Positions 1-12,588 of a stretch of 64,000 nucleotides of DNA are shown here, in pieces. The notes below the pieces were generated by a model, which saw only the letters and a list, made by a program, of their open reading frames with translations, had not been told where the DNA came from and made no database searches. This DNA comes from Boswellia sacra. Lineage: Eukaryota > Streptophyta > Magnoliopsida > Sapindales > Burseraceae. Made by a program: the position numbers and the translations under genes. The DNA is taken from assembly GCA_013180625.2 (NCBI GenBank), contig SNVD02009680.1, positions 324,501-388,500 of the forward strand, given 5' to 3'. Numbering within the stretch: position 1 is the stretch's first letter; the number at the start of each line of letters is the position of its first letter.

Positions 1-635
1 TACAGCTCACACCCTATACGCTTTGCCACCGTCACATCCAGAAAATTATGTGCACTGCCTGAATCAATCAAAATTATGATACCCTTTTTCTCGATATTTT
101 CTGTAATCCTCATAGTTTGATGAGAGGCGGCCCTTGCCAAAGCGTGAAAAGACACTAATGATTCCTCTTCTTGATCCTTCGTATCCTCATCCCCATCATT
201 TGTGTTCTCTTTATCTTCCCTTTCTGACAAATAAATTTGTCGTCGTTTACACTAGTGCCCAGGTTCAAACTTTTTATCACATTAGTAACATAAATTTTTA
301 TCCCTCTACGCTTGCATTCCAGCAGGAGATATTAGTTTAATTGGAGGAATTGTTCTGGTAAAGCTTTGTTTAGCCTCCAACATAGGTGCGGATTGGGTAA
401 GGGTTGTTCTTGTTAAAGCCTTGGCCTCCTTGATCACTGTTTCCATGGTACTTCTTATAATATTGCTAACCCAACTGCCTGAACTAGAATGTTCGATTGA
501 AACATGGCTCCCTAATTTTTTATGATGTCTTTTAATTCGCTCATGAAACATTGCACAAAAAAATCTTCAGGTAAGTCTCGTGTTCGAGCCATCAACGCTT
601 CAAATTGTTCTTGATAACTCCTTACTGTTGTAGTT
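1..635 (-). pseudogene. Gypsy gag C-terminal part and start of aspartic protease
   Basis: Immediately after the Copia insertion the minus strand continues the gag domain (SYQEQFEALMAR near 570-615). A remnant of a zinc knuckle follows around 250-320, then a charged linker. The protease motif LIDSGSAHNF is at about 45-80, with the Asp-Ser-Gly catalytic triplet of a retropepsin. Several frameshifts and stops occur, for example after the QCFMSEL stretch near 540. This is a fragment truncated by the window edge. Confidence 0.75.
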
Positions 636-809
636 TGTGAAATCTCTATATAGGAATTTAAGATTGTGTTCCTATTAGATACATATGTGATTCTCTCTTT
701 CCTATTTTATTTCCCCTTATTACTATATATATGTACACCTATTTACAATGGAAGACATACAAAAAATATTTCTCCTAAATTCGTTTCTACCTCTCTCTCT
801 CTCTCAACA
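636..809 (+). repeat. Copia 5' LTR (174 bp)
   Basis: It starts TGTGAAATC and ends CTCAACA, and matches the sequence at 5486-5663 over its whole length. A CT-rich run precedes the 3' end. The primer binding site follows directly. Confidence 0.92.
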
Positions 810-821
810 TGGTATCAGAGC
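810..821 (+). other. Copia primer binding site (initiator tRNA-Met)
   Basis: TGGTATCAGAGC abuts the LTR end with no spacer, the usual Copia arrangement. It matches the complement of the tRNA-Met 3' end. Confidence 0.9.
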
Positions 822-1416
822 CTAACATCGTTCCATCAAATTCATCATGAATTCCATAAACCCTAAAACACAGTTACTGTTCGTCACTGTTTCTCGCCGG
901 AGTTACTGTTCATCACCGGTCACCGACACATCACCCATCACCTAATACATCAACTTGTAGATCGGGCCGTCCCTATCATTCTTTCCTTCATCACCGTCAC
1001 CAGAATCTCACCGGAAACCCCTCAAATCGCCAAAAAAGACTGTTTTTACGTTACTGTTCATCAACCCTAACTTTTCTGCCTAAGCCAAATCAGCTACCTC
1101 CGATCAGCGGTGACAATCATCGCCTGCACGTCTGAGATTGCCGATTGCCGACGACCAAAAGCCCTCTGTCTTCGCCGGAAAAATCTGCCGGAAAAATTTT
1201 TCGATCACCGAAAAACTTGCTATTTGGTTCAAATATGGCCGAAAATCACTCTATTAAAGTCACTGGTCAACGGTGAACAGAACCTTTGTCTGTGTTTTTT
1301 TTTTTTTTAAAAAAAAAGGTCTGCCGGAAAATTTTGGGTTGCCGGAAAAATTTTCTGATCGTCGGAAAACTGCAGTCTCTTTTGAATCTGATTGAAAAAT
1401 TGTGTTTGAGGTTTCT

Positions 1417-4400
1417 ATGGCTTCTCAATCGTCCTCTAATCCTCCTGGAGTTGGTGGTTTCATCACAGCCGTCAAATTGAATGATTCTAATTACAAGTTA
1501 TGGGTAAAAGCAGTAACCAAATATTTGATTGACCAAGGGAAACATCATTATCTTACACAAGATCCTCCATCGTCGAATTCAAAGGAGTTTGCTAAATGGA
1601 TTCAGGAAGACAATTTGATTACTACATGGTTGTGGAATAGTATGGAGCCATCACTTGCGGCAACTGTGATGTGGGTTGATACTACAAAAGAGTTATGGAA
1701 TTCACTTCAAGATAGGTTTGACACTCTCTCAAAATGTCTCTAACATGTTTGATGTTTACTCTACCTTATTTTCTTGTCAGCAAGGTGCTAGAACATTAAG
1801 TGAATATTTAGGAGAAATCGAAGGATTAATGGGTGAACTTAACTCTTATCATCCTGTTACTACTGATGTTGCGACATTACGTAAACAACAAGAAGAATTA
1901 TTTGTTATTAAGTTTCTGTCTAGCTTAAATCCTATCTATGAAAATGCTAAGAATAGTATCTTGACTGAGAAAGATCTCCCAAGTCTTAAAACTGCATATG
2001 CTCGACTCCAACGGTTACCCACCTCTCAACATAATCAGGAAGCCTCTGCCTTAGTTGTGTCTGGTAGTCGAGGCAGAGGATCCTTTTCTGGACGGAGTAG
2101 AGGGCGTGTTAGAGGTCGAGGTGGAAGAGCTCCTTGTTCCCATTGTGGTCGACTTAATCATCCTTCAGAAAAGTGTTGGAATAAGTTTGAAAAACCTGAA
2201 TGGGCAAATCAAAGTTCTGAGGAGCGTCTTTTCGTTAGTAATTCATCTAACTCTCATGCTCCACCTTCTGCGAAGTCTGCTCAGAAAGCTAAAAGTCAAC
2301 CATTTGGTGAGCCTTCCGCTTCCTTAGTCCAAACCGGTAGGTCCACTGCCTTATTTTCTTCTTCAAACACACATTATTGGATTATAGACTCTGGAGCTTC
2401 TTCTCACATGACTGGTAATGATTCTCTTTTTAGTTCATTTATCCCTTTTTAACAAACAATCATCAGTCGTTCTTGCTGATGGTTCTAAAACCCAAGTACA
2501 AGGGTCTGGAACCATTCGTACATCCAGTCTTCATTTATCTTCGGTGTTACATGTTCCTAGATTTCCTGTTAATCTTTTATCTGTCAGCCAGTTAACCAAG
2601 AATTTAAATTGCTCAGTCACTTTTTTCCATTCTATTGTATTTTTTAGGATCTTGGTACGAAGAAGATGATTGGTGGCGGGCATGAAAAGAATGGTGTTTA
2701 TCACTTATTTGAAGCACTTTCGTCCTCTCATACAGCTCTTGTTTCGTCTGTCTCTCCAGAACAATGGCATTATCGTTTAGGTCACCCTTCACATAAATTG
2801 CTTTCGCATATGGGTTTTTCTAGTCCAACTCAAATTGAGTGTGAGTCTTGTCAGTTAGGTAAACATTCTCGTTTTTCATTTCATAGTCGAGTCAATAAAA
2901 TTAGTGACCAACCGTTTGATTTGGTTCACTCAGATGTATGGGGTCCTTGTCGAGTTACCAACAGTCATGGGTTTAAATATTTTGTATCCTTTGTGGATGA
3001 TCATTCTAGAGTTACTTGGTTATATTTGTTAAAAGATCGATCTGAGGTCCCTAGTATGTTTCAAATGTTTTACAATGAAATAAAGGCTCAGTTTGGTATT
3101 TCTATTAAAGTTTTACGTTCTGATAATGCTTTAGAGTATACTTCTTCCTCGTTATCTATTTTTTGTAACACTAATGGGATTTTACATCAAACATCATGTG
3201 CTTATACCCCTCAGCAGAATGGAGTTGCTGAGCGAAAAAATAGACATTTGTTAGATGTGGCTAGAACTCTATTATTTTATATGAAAGTCCCATCAAAATA
3301 TTGGGGAGAAGCTTTACTTACCGCCTGTTACCTCATTAATCGGGTTCCTTCTTCTGTCCTTAATTTTCAGTCTCCATACTCTATCTTATTCCCTAATCAA
3401 CCTGCTTTTCCTCTTCCTCCTCGTATTTTTGGTTGTGTTTGTTTTGTCCATCTTCATAGGGTTTTTGATAAACTGTCTCCTCGGTCCACCAAATGTATTT
3501 TTCTTGGGTATTTTAGAACTCAGAAAGGTTACAAATGTCTTGACCCTTGCTCGAGAAAAACTTTTGTCAGTGCAGATGTCACCTTTTTTGAGTCCACACC
3601 ATATTTTTCATCGAGTGGATCTAGCCTTGATACTGGTCTAGTTGATCCTCCAATACCTGTGTCAGTTCTACCGTGTCCCTCAACTCCACCGCTCCTAGTT
3701 TATTCTAGGCGAAAACCACATCAATCGCGTGCTACACAAGATGATTTACCGCTCCCTGATCTGCCCGTCACTCAAGCTTCTGCTTCTACTCCAGATCCGA
3801 CTCCTCCTACAAATGAGTATTCCGATCTTGATCTCCCTATTGCTCTTCGCAAAGGTACTAGAAATTCTCCGAGGTATCCTATCTCTCAGTTTGTCTCTTT
3901 TAATGCCTTATCATTGTCTACTCGATCCTTTGCTTTGTGTTTGTCTGTGGTTTCTATTCCTAAAAATTACCAGGAAGCTTTGGCTCATCCTGGCTGGAGA
4001 AAAGCTATAGAAGATGAGATGTCAGCTCTCTGTGATCGTGGTACATGGGAGTTACAAAAATTACCAGCTGGTAAAGAAGTGGTTGGTTGTCGTTGGGTCT
4101 TTGTTATCAAATATCATCTTGATGGTACTATTGAACGATTAAAAGCTCGTCTTGTCGCTAAAGGGTACACTCAAACTTATGGTGTTGACTATGGTGAGAC
4201 TTTTTCTCCTATTGCCAGACTTAATTCAGTTCGCATTCTCATTTCTCTTGCTGTGTTTTTTGGCTGGCCCCTCTTCCAGCTAGATGTCAAAAATGCCTTC
4301 TTGTATGGTGATTTACACGAGGAGGTTTATATGGAGCAACCACCTGGATTTGTTGATCAGGGGGACTTAACCAACTCTGTTTATAAGTTACAGAAGGCTA

Positions 4401-5478
4401 TTTATGGTCTGAATCAGTCACCTAGGGCCTGGTTTGAAAAATTGAGTGGCGTTTTGGCTTCGATCAACTTCTCCTGTTGTTAATCTGATCACTCAGTATT
4501 TGTTAAACATACAAGATCAAGTATGGTTATACTTGTGGTGTATGTAGATGATATCATTGTGACTGGGAGTGATTCTAATGGCATAGAAGAAGTGAAAAGA
4601 CATCTAAAGACTTGGGGCAACTTAGATACTTTCTTGGAATTGAAGTTTTAAGGAGTAAAGAAGGTATCATTTTGTCTCAGAGAAAGTATGTGCAAGACTT
4701 ACTTGATGAGACAGGTATGTTAGGAGCTAATCCAATAGAGACCCCTATGGATCCTAATATAATATTGGATGGTGACAGCAGTCCAGATTTTGAAGATAAG
4801 AAAGGATATAGAAGTCTTGTGGGAAAGTTGATTTATCTTACTGTCACTAGACCTGATATTACTTTTGTAGTGGGAGCAGTTAGCCAGTATATGCAGAATC
4901 CGAAGAAGATCCATTGGGAGGTGTTATTTAGAATTCTACGATATCTAAAACAGTCCATTGGTAAAGGAATTCTTTACAAGAAAGGTAAAGAGTTGGACAT
5001 TATTGGGTATTCTGATGCTGATTGGGCTGGATCCAAAACTGATAGGAAGTCCACAAGTGGATATTGTACCTTCTTGGGAGGCAATCTAGTGACTTGGAGA
5101 AGCAAGAAACAAAATGTAGTTGCGAGATCTAGTGCAGAAGCAGAGTATCGTGCTATGGCTCATACAACATGTGAGATTATGTGGGTCAAGAATTTCTTAA
5201 CTGAGATTGGAATTGATTTAAAAAAGCCATCAAAAATGTTTTGTGATAATATGGCTGCAACCTATATTGCTAGCAATCCAGTTTTTCATGAAAGAACTAA
5301 ACACATCGAAGTAGATTGTCACTTTGTTCGTGAGGCTGTAATGAGTGGAGAGATTATCACTCCTTATGTTAAGTCTGAAGACCAAATTGGAGATCTTTTT
5401 ATCAAGGCAGTTCATAAAGGAGTTTTCCTTCATCTATGTTCCAAGTTGGACATCGAGAATATCTATACTCTAACTTGA
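1417..5478 (+). pseudogene. Copia gag-pol polyprotein, frameshifted
   Basis: Gag begins at the ATG at 1417. A frame break occurs near 1735, and gag resumes with a CX2CX4HX4C zinc knuckle (CSHCGRLNHPSEKC, about 2132-2175). The protease motif DSGASSHM follows near 2390, then another break near 2450. Integrase lies from about 2760 to 3600 with its HX3H-like start and D,D,E core (HSDVWGP, RSDNALEY, NGVAERKN). Reverse transcriptase lies from about 3980, with a frame break at 4480 just before the YVDD active site (4541-4552). RNase H at about 4990-5400 includes YSDADWAG and SSAEAEYRAMA. Domain order is Copia. The breaks leave no full-length product. Confidence 0.9.
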
Positions 5479-5485
5479 GGGGGAG
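5474..5485 (+). other. Copia polypurine tract
   Basis: TTGAGGGGGAG lies directly before the TGTTA start of the 3' LTR. This is the expected site of plus-strand priming. Confidence 0.85.
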
Positions 5486-5663
5486 TGTTAAATCTCTATA
5501 TAGGAATTTAAGATTGTGTTCCTATTAAATACATATGTGATTCTCTCTTTCCTATTTTATTTTCCCTTATTGTACTTTATATATGTACACCTATTTACAA
5601 TGAAAGACATACAAAAAATATTTCTCTTAAATTCGTTTCTACCTCTCTCTCTCTCTCTCAACA
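5486..5663 (+). repeat. Copia 3' LTR (178 bp)
   Basis: It starts TGTTAAATC and ends CTCTCAACA. It aligns to the 5' LTR with about seven substitutions, a small indel near the TATATATG box and one extra CT unit. Confidence 0.92.
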
Positions 5664-6099
5664 GCCGCAATTTAGTCAGTTGACCAATCGGGTTATCATA
5701 AGTGCCAAGACCAAACCTTTCAATTAAATCGGCTGAGAATTGCCTCCAATTAGGTTCCTTTACAACCACCTCATAACCTTGAAACCACTCCAAAGGCCTT
5801 CCTTCCAAATGAATGGTAGCCCCTCCCAACATGTCAAATTCCTCCACCCTTTTGTATTTGAAAAATCGTTCACACTTATATAGCCATCCACTAGGGTTTT
5901 CACCCTCAAAAGTTGGAAAATTCAATTTAGCAAATTTCGTTTGAGTGGAATGCAAACCAGAAGTAAACCCAGTTCTTGGTTTAGTGGGAATGAGATTGCC
6001 ACCCTCCAATAACGTACCTGAACTTCCTGGTTTCGTAGCCAATTGATCAATTTTGAGATTGATTGCTGTCATCATTCGTGATAACTCCTTCAAATCCAT
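5664..6099 (-). pseudogene. Gypsy gag, N-terminal part (retrotrans_gag domain)
   Basis: The reading starts with a Met at 6099 and shows the conserved retrotransposon gag block, including FPTFEGENPSGWLYKCERFF and a WRQFSADLIERFG-like stretch. The domain forms the capsid-like particle. The reading is cut at 5664 by the 3' LTR of the Copia element; codons after that point in the same open frame belong to the LTR and are not gag. The rest of gag is at 635-1. Confidence 0.8.
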
Positions 6100-6206
6100 A
6101 GCTTGCTACTCAGAAGTTTCTTTCAACTTTTGCACAGATTCTTCAAGACGTCATTATTGTTCTTGTGCTCTAATCCTTTCCGCCGTTTCTATGACGCCAG
6201 ATCGCC

Positions 6207-6218
6207 GCTCTGATACCA
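6207..6218 (-). other. Gypsy primer binding site (initiator tRNA-Met)
   Basis: The minus strand reads TGGTATCAGAGC, complementary to the 3' end of plant initiator tRNA-Met. It lies just inside the LTR and upstream of gag, where minus-strand DNA synthesis is primed. Confidence 0.85.
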
Positions 6219-6219
6219 A

Positions 6220-6480
6220 TGAAACAACCAAGAAGAAGAAAAACCGGTTTGACAGAAAAGCTTAATTGTATAAGCTTAATTTCTATTGATAACTCTTTTT
6301 ATCCCCCTTACAGCAATTTCCCTCGCTTCTTAATAGCAAAAGAAACCCCCCATTAAGCCACAAATCCCGTGCTAACCAAATAAAGGCAACAGATTAAACG
6401 GCATATAGAAAACATCCAAAAATAAAATATTACTAAAGTAAAAAAATTATAAAATAAATGAATTGGAAGAGGTCGTTACA
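6220..6480 (-). repeat. 5' LTR of the Gypsy element (261 bp)
   Basis: The minus-strand sequence begins TGTAACGACC at 6480 and ends TGTTTCA at 6220, next to the primer binding site. It therefore has the TG...CA ends of an LTR. The partner LTR is outside the window, so the outer border is inferred from the termini alone. Confidence 0.6.
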
Positions 6481-8114
6481 AATTACTCTGATCTTTGTTG
6501 ACAAAATCACCATGAAAGTTTTATTTTTCTTTTCTTAAATTTATGCGTGGAAATTAAAATAATCAAATTAGCGTTAATTTTTAACAATTGATGAAGGGAA
6601 TGAAAAGATTCTTAATAACGCTTAAGTTACGAGGCTCCTTTGTGTAAAAGGTAAAGAACCCTGGCTAGCTGCTACCTCAGCCTTGGGTCTAGCTTTGGCT
6701 TCCTTTTTGCCCTTTTCCAAACAAAGTACAAACAAGTTGAATAAATGGAACTTAGCATCACTTTTCTTTCTTTATTTGTTGATGCCATGATTGGGTTCTT
6801 GACACTCTGGGCATTTAACTCTTATCTGATCTCTACAAACCTAAATTCAGTTTTCAATAAGGAGATTTTTGACAAGAGACCAATTAAAATTTTTATCCAA
6901 TTATGACAAAAAGGTAAATGAGGTGGGAGTGTTTGGTTGAAAATGATTCAGTATCTATTTCTACATCACATGATTATCATTTTATCACTAGTGATATCCT
7001 AAATCGAACCTAATTTTGATAAATATGCGTTAAAGTCAGCTGTCATCTCATCTATCTATAATAAAACAACAAATATCATTATCTTTTTGTCTGGCAATCG
7101 TGGATAAGTTATATAATAATTCTGAAACCAATGATAGTTAATTAAGAAAAAAAATCATGATAAAACAATCAGAGAAATTGAAATAGATCATTCCCATTAT
7201 GGTTTAAGAGTAATCAAATCAAATATTTATCAAAGGCCTACGTGGCATACTATGAAAAAAATGCACAAGTCTCGTACTATGATTAAAAAAACAAAAAAAG
7301 TCTCCAAAAGGACAAGCAAAGGAATCTCATGATCAGTGATGATCACCGCACATCATATCCGGGTGATCATAATGGTATAAATGGCCCAGATTTACCGGTT
7401 ATTGCATTGGTGTCATCAGTATATCACTTTGCAGCCGAATCAATTATGAAGAGGGACATGAATAGATTCTATTATTCTATTAGATTATTATGTGATTTGT
7501 GACGTAAATTTATTGATTAGCTGATTTGTGACGCACACATCATCTATACATAACTGTAAAGGAGAATGTCATCTTACGTTAGTTAAGAAAACGAAGAGTC
7601 TACGTACATACTATAGCATATTTTGGATAACTTAGGAATCAAGGCCGTGGTGAATGCTTGCTCAAGACATTGCCTGTTAACTACTCTTCTAAGACACAAA
7701 TGTGATGAAAAATAAGTAGCACATCTCTGAAAAAGAAATTCCAACTTTATTATTGAAAAAAGAAAAAATTTCATCTTTCATTTGAAAATCTAACATTTGC
7801 ATAGGGAAAAGACATACCTTAGATGATGCACAGAACTGGATGATCCTTGAATTCAAAGCTTCAGCAATTACCAAACTCTGCCAGCCTTGTCTTTTAAGCA
7901 AAAACACGTACCAAAACCAATCACATCCAAAGCTTACAGCGCATTCCATCACCCTATTTCTCTTTTACTCTCACAAAATACTTTCAGTTGCTTATCAATC
8001 TACTCAAACAAAAGTTTCCACCTTCTAGTAGTGCAAGTATTTGTCACTCAACCAAAGCTTCCACTTTTTAGTAGTTTTTCTCTGAGCTTCTACCTATATT
8101 GAAGGAGCCATTAG
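6481..8114. other. Noncoding interval and MAP65 promoter/leader
   Basis: AT-rich sequence between the Gypsy LTR and the MAP65 start codon. The last 100-200 bases probably hold the MAP65 promoter and 5' UTR. I searched for the mitosis-specific activator core AACGG upstream of MAP65 and did not see one. No coding potential is supported. Confidence 0.5.
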
Positions 8115-11100
8115 ATGGCTTCCTTCCAGTCACCAACCACAATGCGAAGCTGTGCATTGCTGGAAACTTCATGTGGATATTTACTGCAAGAACTGCAGGC
8201 AAGGGGGTTTTTTTTTTTTTTTTCTCTTTCTTTCTTTCTCTCTTTTTGTCTTTTTTTTGGTCTACAATTTATACTTGACTAATAGCTTTAGTTTTTCACA
8301 TTTTGCTCCCCGTTGGTTCTGTGGAACAGATGATCTGGGATGAAGTTGGAGAGGATCAGTTTGAAAGAGAGAAGGTTCTACTAGATTTGGAACAAGAATG
8401 TTTAGAGGTTTACAGGAGAAAAGTTGACCGTGCAAACATATCAAGATCTCGCTTGCATCAGGAGCTGGCAGAATCTGAAGCCGAATTCACTCATCTTCTT
8501 TTGTCCCTGGGTGAACGGTCTCTCCCAGGACGGGTACCTTATTCTTCACTTTGTCTCCTGTTAGAAAGCTAGTGTTACCAAAGAAAATATAAATCAAACT
8601 GGGTATATAAAATTGAATACTGTTACAAATGTGAAGAGTAGTCAGGACTACGAATCCAGGATTCTGATATGATTTATGGTAAAAAAAAAAAATCATGAAT
8701 TTTAGGATTGAATAGAGTCAAAAGACCAAACTCAGAAGAAATAAACATTTCCATCATATTTCATCAGAATGTTTAATTGACCATAAATTTTCCTTACCCT
8801 CCTATGCTGAGAAACTGCTCTTCTTGAACCAAGAAATTTATCCAATGTGTCGACTCATTATTGTCTGTGCAGCCAGAAAAAATGACCGGGACACTAAAGG
8901 AACAGCTAGATTCAATCACCCCAGCTTTAAGGGAGATGAGGCTAAGGAAAGAAGAGAGGGTGAACCAGTTCCGAGCTATGCAAGCACAAATTAAGAAAAT
9001 TTCCGCAGAAATAGCAGGTCTATCAGAATATGATGACTCATCAACAATAATAGTAAACGAGAATGATCTTTCTCTGAAGAAACTAGAGGAATACCAGATT
9101 GAGCTACAAAGACTGCATAATGAGAAGGTATTGTTATAGCTGTTATGTATTGACTCGTTCTAAGGATGTTGTACAGAGTACTCACTTGAGTTTTGTAGTT
9201 TTGATTCTTTTTTGTTGACTTTGAAGAATGACAGACTGCGGAGGGTAGAAAAATATATAGAAGAAGTGCGTAACTTGTCTGCAACATTAGGAATGGAGTC
9301 TTCCATGATCATAACAAAAGTTCACCCCAGCTTGAATGAACTGTATGGAATATCCAAAAACATAAGTGACAGCATTTTGGAAAAACTCAATAGCACAGTG
9401 GAATCTCTTAAGGAAGAAAAGCAGAAGCGGCTTGAGAAGGTGAAATGTGTTCACAGAGTCGTGCTAGTCTTCTCTGAGCAAATCTTTTTGGCACGAAGTC
9501 ATATCTGGATCTGCACAAAAAAATAATCAGCTGCTATCTGTCTCTTAGTAATATAGGCTCACAAAAATAATCAAGGAGTAACTGAAACAATAACAATCAA
9601 GCAAAACAAAAATCATGGTGGGAGTCACATTTAAATTTGATGACTTAACTATGTACTCATTTAATTTTTGTGAATGTTGCAGCTTCACCATCTTGGCAAA
9701 GCTCTGACAAATTTGTGGGATCTTATGGATACACCGTACAAAGAACGCAGACCATTTTCTCTTGTAACCGGTTTACTATCAATCTCATCAGCAGAAGTAT
9801 CAGATCCTGGAAGTCTAACCGTTAATATAATCGAGCAGGTTAGCAAATTTGGTCTACAGTTTTCCAAACTATTTAGAAAAAATTAGCTCATACTCTTTCC
9901 AAGTTCCAACAACTAGTCATAATCGTTACTCAATTTGTTTCAAGGCTGAGGCCGAAGTGAAGAGACTGGATCAGTTGAAAGCAAGCAAGATGAAAGAGCT
10001 TTTCCTTAAGAAACAGAATGAGCTAGAGGTGATATGCAACAACTCTCACATGGAGATACCTTCACAATCAGAGATGGAAAAGATAATAGACCTTATAAAC
10101 TCTGGTAGGAAAGGGTGAATCATTTTTTGTCAAGATATGTACTGTTGTTCTTGCCTCAATCTAACATGACTTCCACTTTGATTACGTACCGAAGGGGAGA
10201 TCGATCACGCAGATCTCCTTATGACTTTGGATGAACAGATATCCAGAGCAAAAGAAGAAGCCGCTAGCAGGAAGGCAATAACGGAGAGGGTCGAAAGATG
10301 GATGTTGGCACGTGATGAGGAGCGCTGGTTGGAAGAATACAGCAGGGTTAAAACCCCACAACCAATACATCTACAAAATAAGTTGTCTCAAAACCTTAAC
10401 TGAACACCTATTTCATATATGTTGCAGGATGAGAATCGATATTCAGTCAGCAGAGGCGCTCACAGGAATCTCAGACGTGCTGAAAGAGCCCGAATAACAG
10501 TCAACAAAATCCCAGGTTAACATAGGAAAGATCCTTAGCATCAGATAATTATGCCTTAGGAAGCAGGACTGTAGGGAAGGAGTTATTGGCATTGATCTTT
10601 CCATATAAAACAAGAGAATTTTAAAAGTTGCCAGACTGAAAATATGTAGAAAGTTACTTTAAATAGAAAAATTTGTATGCAAAACTAACAAAGCAGAACA
10701 TTGAACTATAATAGAAAAATAAAGGGATCACAAAACGCCTTCCATATTTTCCTTCAAAAGTTTTTGCAGTTGAAATCATGCAGCACTATGACCATAAAAG
10801 GATTATATGCATGTGTTACATTTTGTTTTTACATTCACTACCTGTTTTAGTGCAGCTTTGGTAGATTCACTTATAGTAAAGACAAAGAGTTGGGAAGAAG
10901 AAAGAAAGAAAGTTTTCCTGTATGACGAGGTAAAATAATATAAATATTGCCTTGAAAATATAGATGATAGAACAATATGGCACCAATCTCTGTGAAGTTT
11001 AAGCATCTGTTAGCTTTCAAATTAATACACAGGAAATGCATATCCGCAATTTGTCTAGGTACCTCTGCTTGCAATGTTAGAAGAGTACTGTTCGTTGAGA

Positions 11101-11600
11101 CAGGAACAGGAGGAGGAAAAGCAAAGACAAAGGGTTAGTATTACTTGACAATGGCAAAATTTCATATATCTACTTGTCTAGCTCTCTTGAAATCAGAATT
11201 TCACCATGAGGTCTCCTTATTCGACAATGACCTTTACACTAACACCTTCTCTCTAATGAGCTGGCCTTTTCTTTCACAGGAAAAGAAGAAAGTGCAAAGC
11301 CCAATAGTTGAGCAAGAAAATATCTTTAGCTCCAGACCAGGCACCAGCAATCGGCGTCTTTCAAATTGGAGCTTGAATGGAAGCATTAACAATGGAACCC
11401 CTTTAAACAGGAGGCTTTCTATGGGCATCCAACAGTTGGGATCAAACAGCATCATGTCAGAAACTCAAAGCATATCCTTCATTAAGGAAGGAAGAAAGGT
11501 GGGGCGACAAAAGAAGTTAGGTCGACCAAACCATGCTTATCAGCTTAGAGATGAAACAGCTTCGGTGGTGTCAACATATTCTGGCCCTATATCTCCTTGA
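8115..11600 (+). CDS. MAP65: MAP65/Ase1/PRC1-family microtubule-associated protein (593 aa)
   Basis: MAP65 proteins cross-link antiparallel microtubules in the spindle midzone, phragmoplast and cortical array. Eleven coding exons join in frame: 8115-8198, 8330-8533, 8873-9127, 9227-9439, 9683-9838, 9945-10104, 10195-10346, 10428-10515, 10856-10929, 11059-11133 and 11280-11600. The N-terminal part has the family signature LLQELQ-IWDEVGE, followed by long coiled-coil repeats. The conserved microtubule-binding end includes [28 protein letters not shown] and PLLAMLEEY. The basic tail carries two NRRLS motifs and SP sites, plausible mitotic kinase targets as known in this family. Intron 1 uses a GC donor (CAG|GCAAGG). 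Length matches the family (about 550-600 aa). I cannot assign the paralogue number with confidence. The gene is convergent with the next gene. Confidence 0.93.
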
Positions 11601-12588
11601 ATTTTAAATCAGATTTCTGAATCTTCACCACTGACATAAGTTCACAAAGCAGAAGTAATTAGATACAGCTTGTTTTGTGGGAAAATGCATCATGCAGAAG
11701 AATAAATTCGGTTTGGTGTCTCATTTTAAGAAAAGTGCTTGTATATTTATGTCTTGACCCTCTGTATCAGAAGCCTGTCTAGAAGCTCAAGAGAGTCAAA
11801 ATAAAAGTTTCAGATCCGTTGATTCCTTACTATTACTTACGTAGATGTAAAAAGTAGAACTTGCTGTACCATGTAGATAGATTCTTGGATCTATGGTAAA
11901 GCATGGTTGTAATCTACAAGCTTGAATTTCATTACTGACGAACTGAACTAGTGACCACAATTTTAAATAAAACTGTGTCAATTAAGTTAGCTATAGCAAA
12001 AGCGAAGAATATATGATTGCTTAATCATACGAGGCAATACACCTATGTCACCATAAGGATTGCAAACAAAAATTAGTTAGGAAAACAAACTGTTATTTGG
12101 GATTGTGAAAAAGCCAATAACATGAGCAACTGCAAGCAGCACCATTTTACATACTTTACTTCTCTGATTGTGATAAAACTGATATCTACATCCTCTGAAC
12201 AACTATTGTGATCATAAGTCATAACCCCCTGACAGCTATTTATCACGATATTGTAGTCTAGACCATTATTAGAGATTAAAATTGCCCACATTCACAAGCT
12301 TAAACTTTCTACTATAATGGTTTACTAACCTGATAACAAAGCCAAAATGACAGAGACAGCGGTGTCCCACTAAAACTACTCTTAAATCAAAGCCCTAGGA
12401 AAAAATAAAGCAAGACATTCTAGGTTCAATTCAAGTAAAATGCAACTTGTTTCATAATAATCTAAACAAATATATTTATATTAGATTCAGTATCAAATGT
12501 GGAAGTGAAAAAATTACAATAGTTGATCGCAAGCAAGCAAGCATTGGGGAAAAAAAAAAGATGTTATGGCTTCCGATACAACTGAGAC
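11601..12588. other. Convergent 3' region
   Basis: This holds the 3' UTRs of MAP65 (+) and of the histone-fold gene (-). An AATAAA-like signal lies near 11701. No further gene is visible. Confidence 0.5.

Larger units (their letters stand above)
636..5663 (+). mobile_element. Ty1/Copia LTR retrotransposon, complete but decayed
   Basis: This is a full-length element with two LTRs, a primer binding site next to the 5' LTR, gag-protease-integrase-reverse transcriptase-RNase H in Copia order, and a polypurine tract before the 3' LTR. The LTRs differ by about seven substitutions and two small indels, so insertion was not recent. Three visible frame breaks (near 1735, 2450 and 4480) prevent translation of the polyprotein. 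It sits inside the gag of a Gypsy element. The flanking host sequence shows no clear 5-bp target duplication. Confidence 0.93.
1..6480 (-). mobile_element. Ty3/Gypsy LTR retrotransposon, 5' part, decayed and split by a Copia element
   Basis: Read on the minus strand, the order is LTR (6480-6220), tRNA-Met primer binding site (6218-6207), gag (6099-5664), foreign Copia DNA, then the rest of gag and the start of the protease (635-1). The polymerase part lies beyond the left edge of the window. The gag frame runs directly from 5664 to 635 if the Copia block is removed, so the two halves are one element. Stops and frameshifts in both halves show that it no longer codes for a protein. Order and motifs fit Gypsy; the clade is not determined. 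Confidence 0.85.

Noticed and set aside
810..821. Possible tRNA gene fragment (TGGTATCAGAGC)
   Set aside because: It is the Copia primer binding site, only complementary to the tRNA end; no tRNA fold surrounds it. No tRNA or rRNA gene was seen elsewhere in the window.
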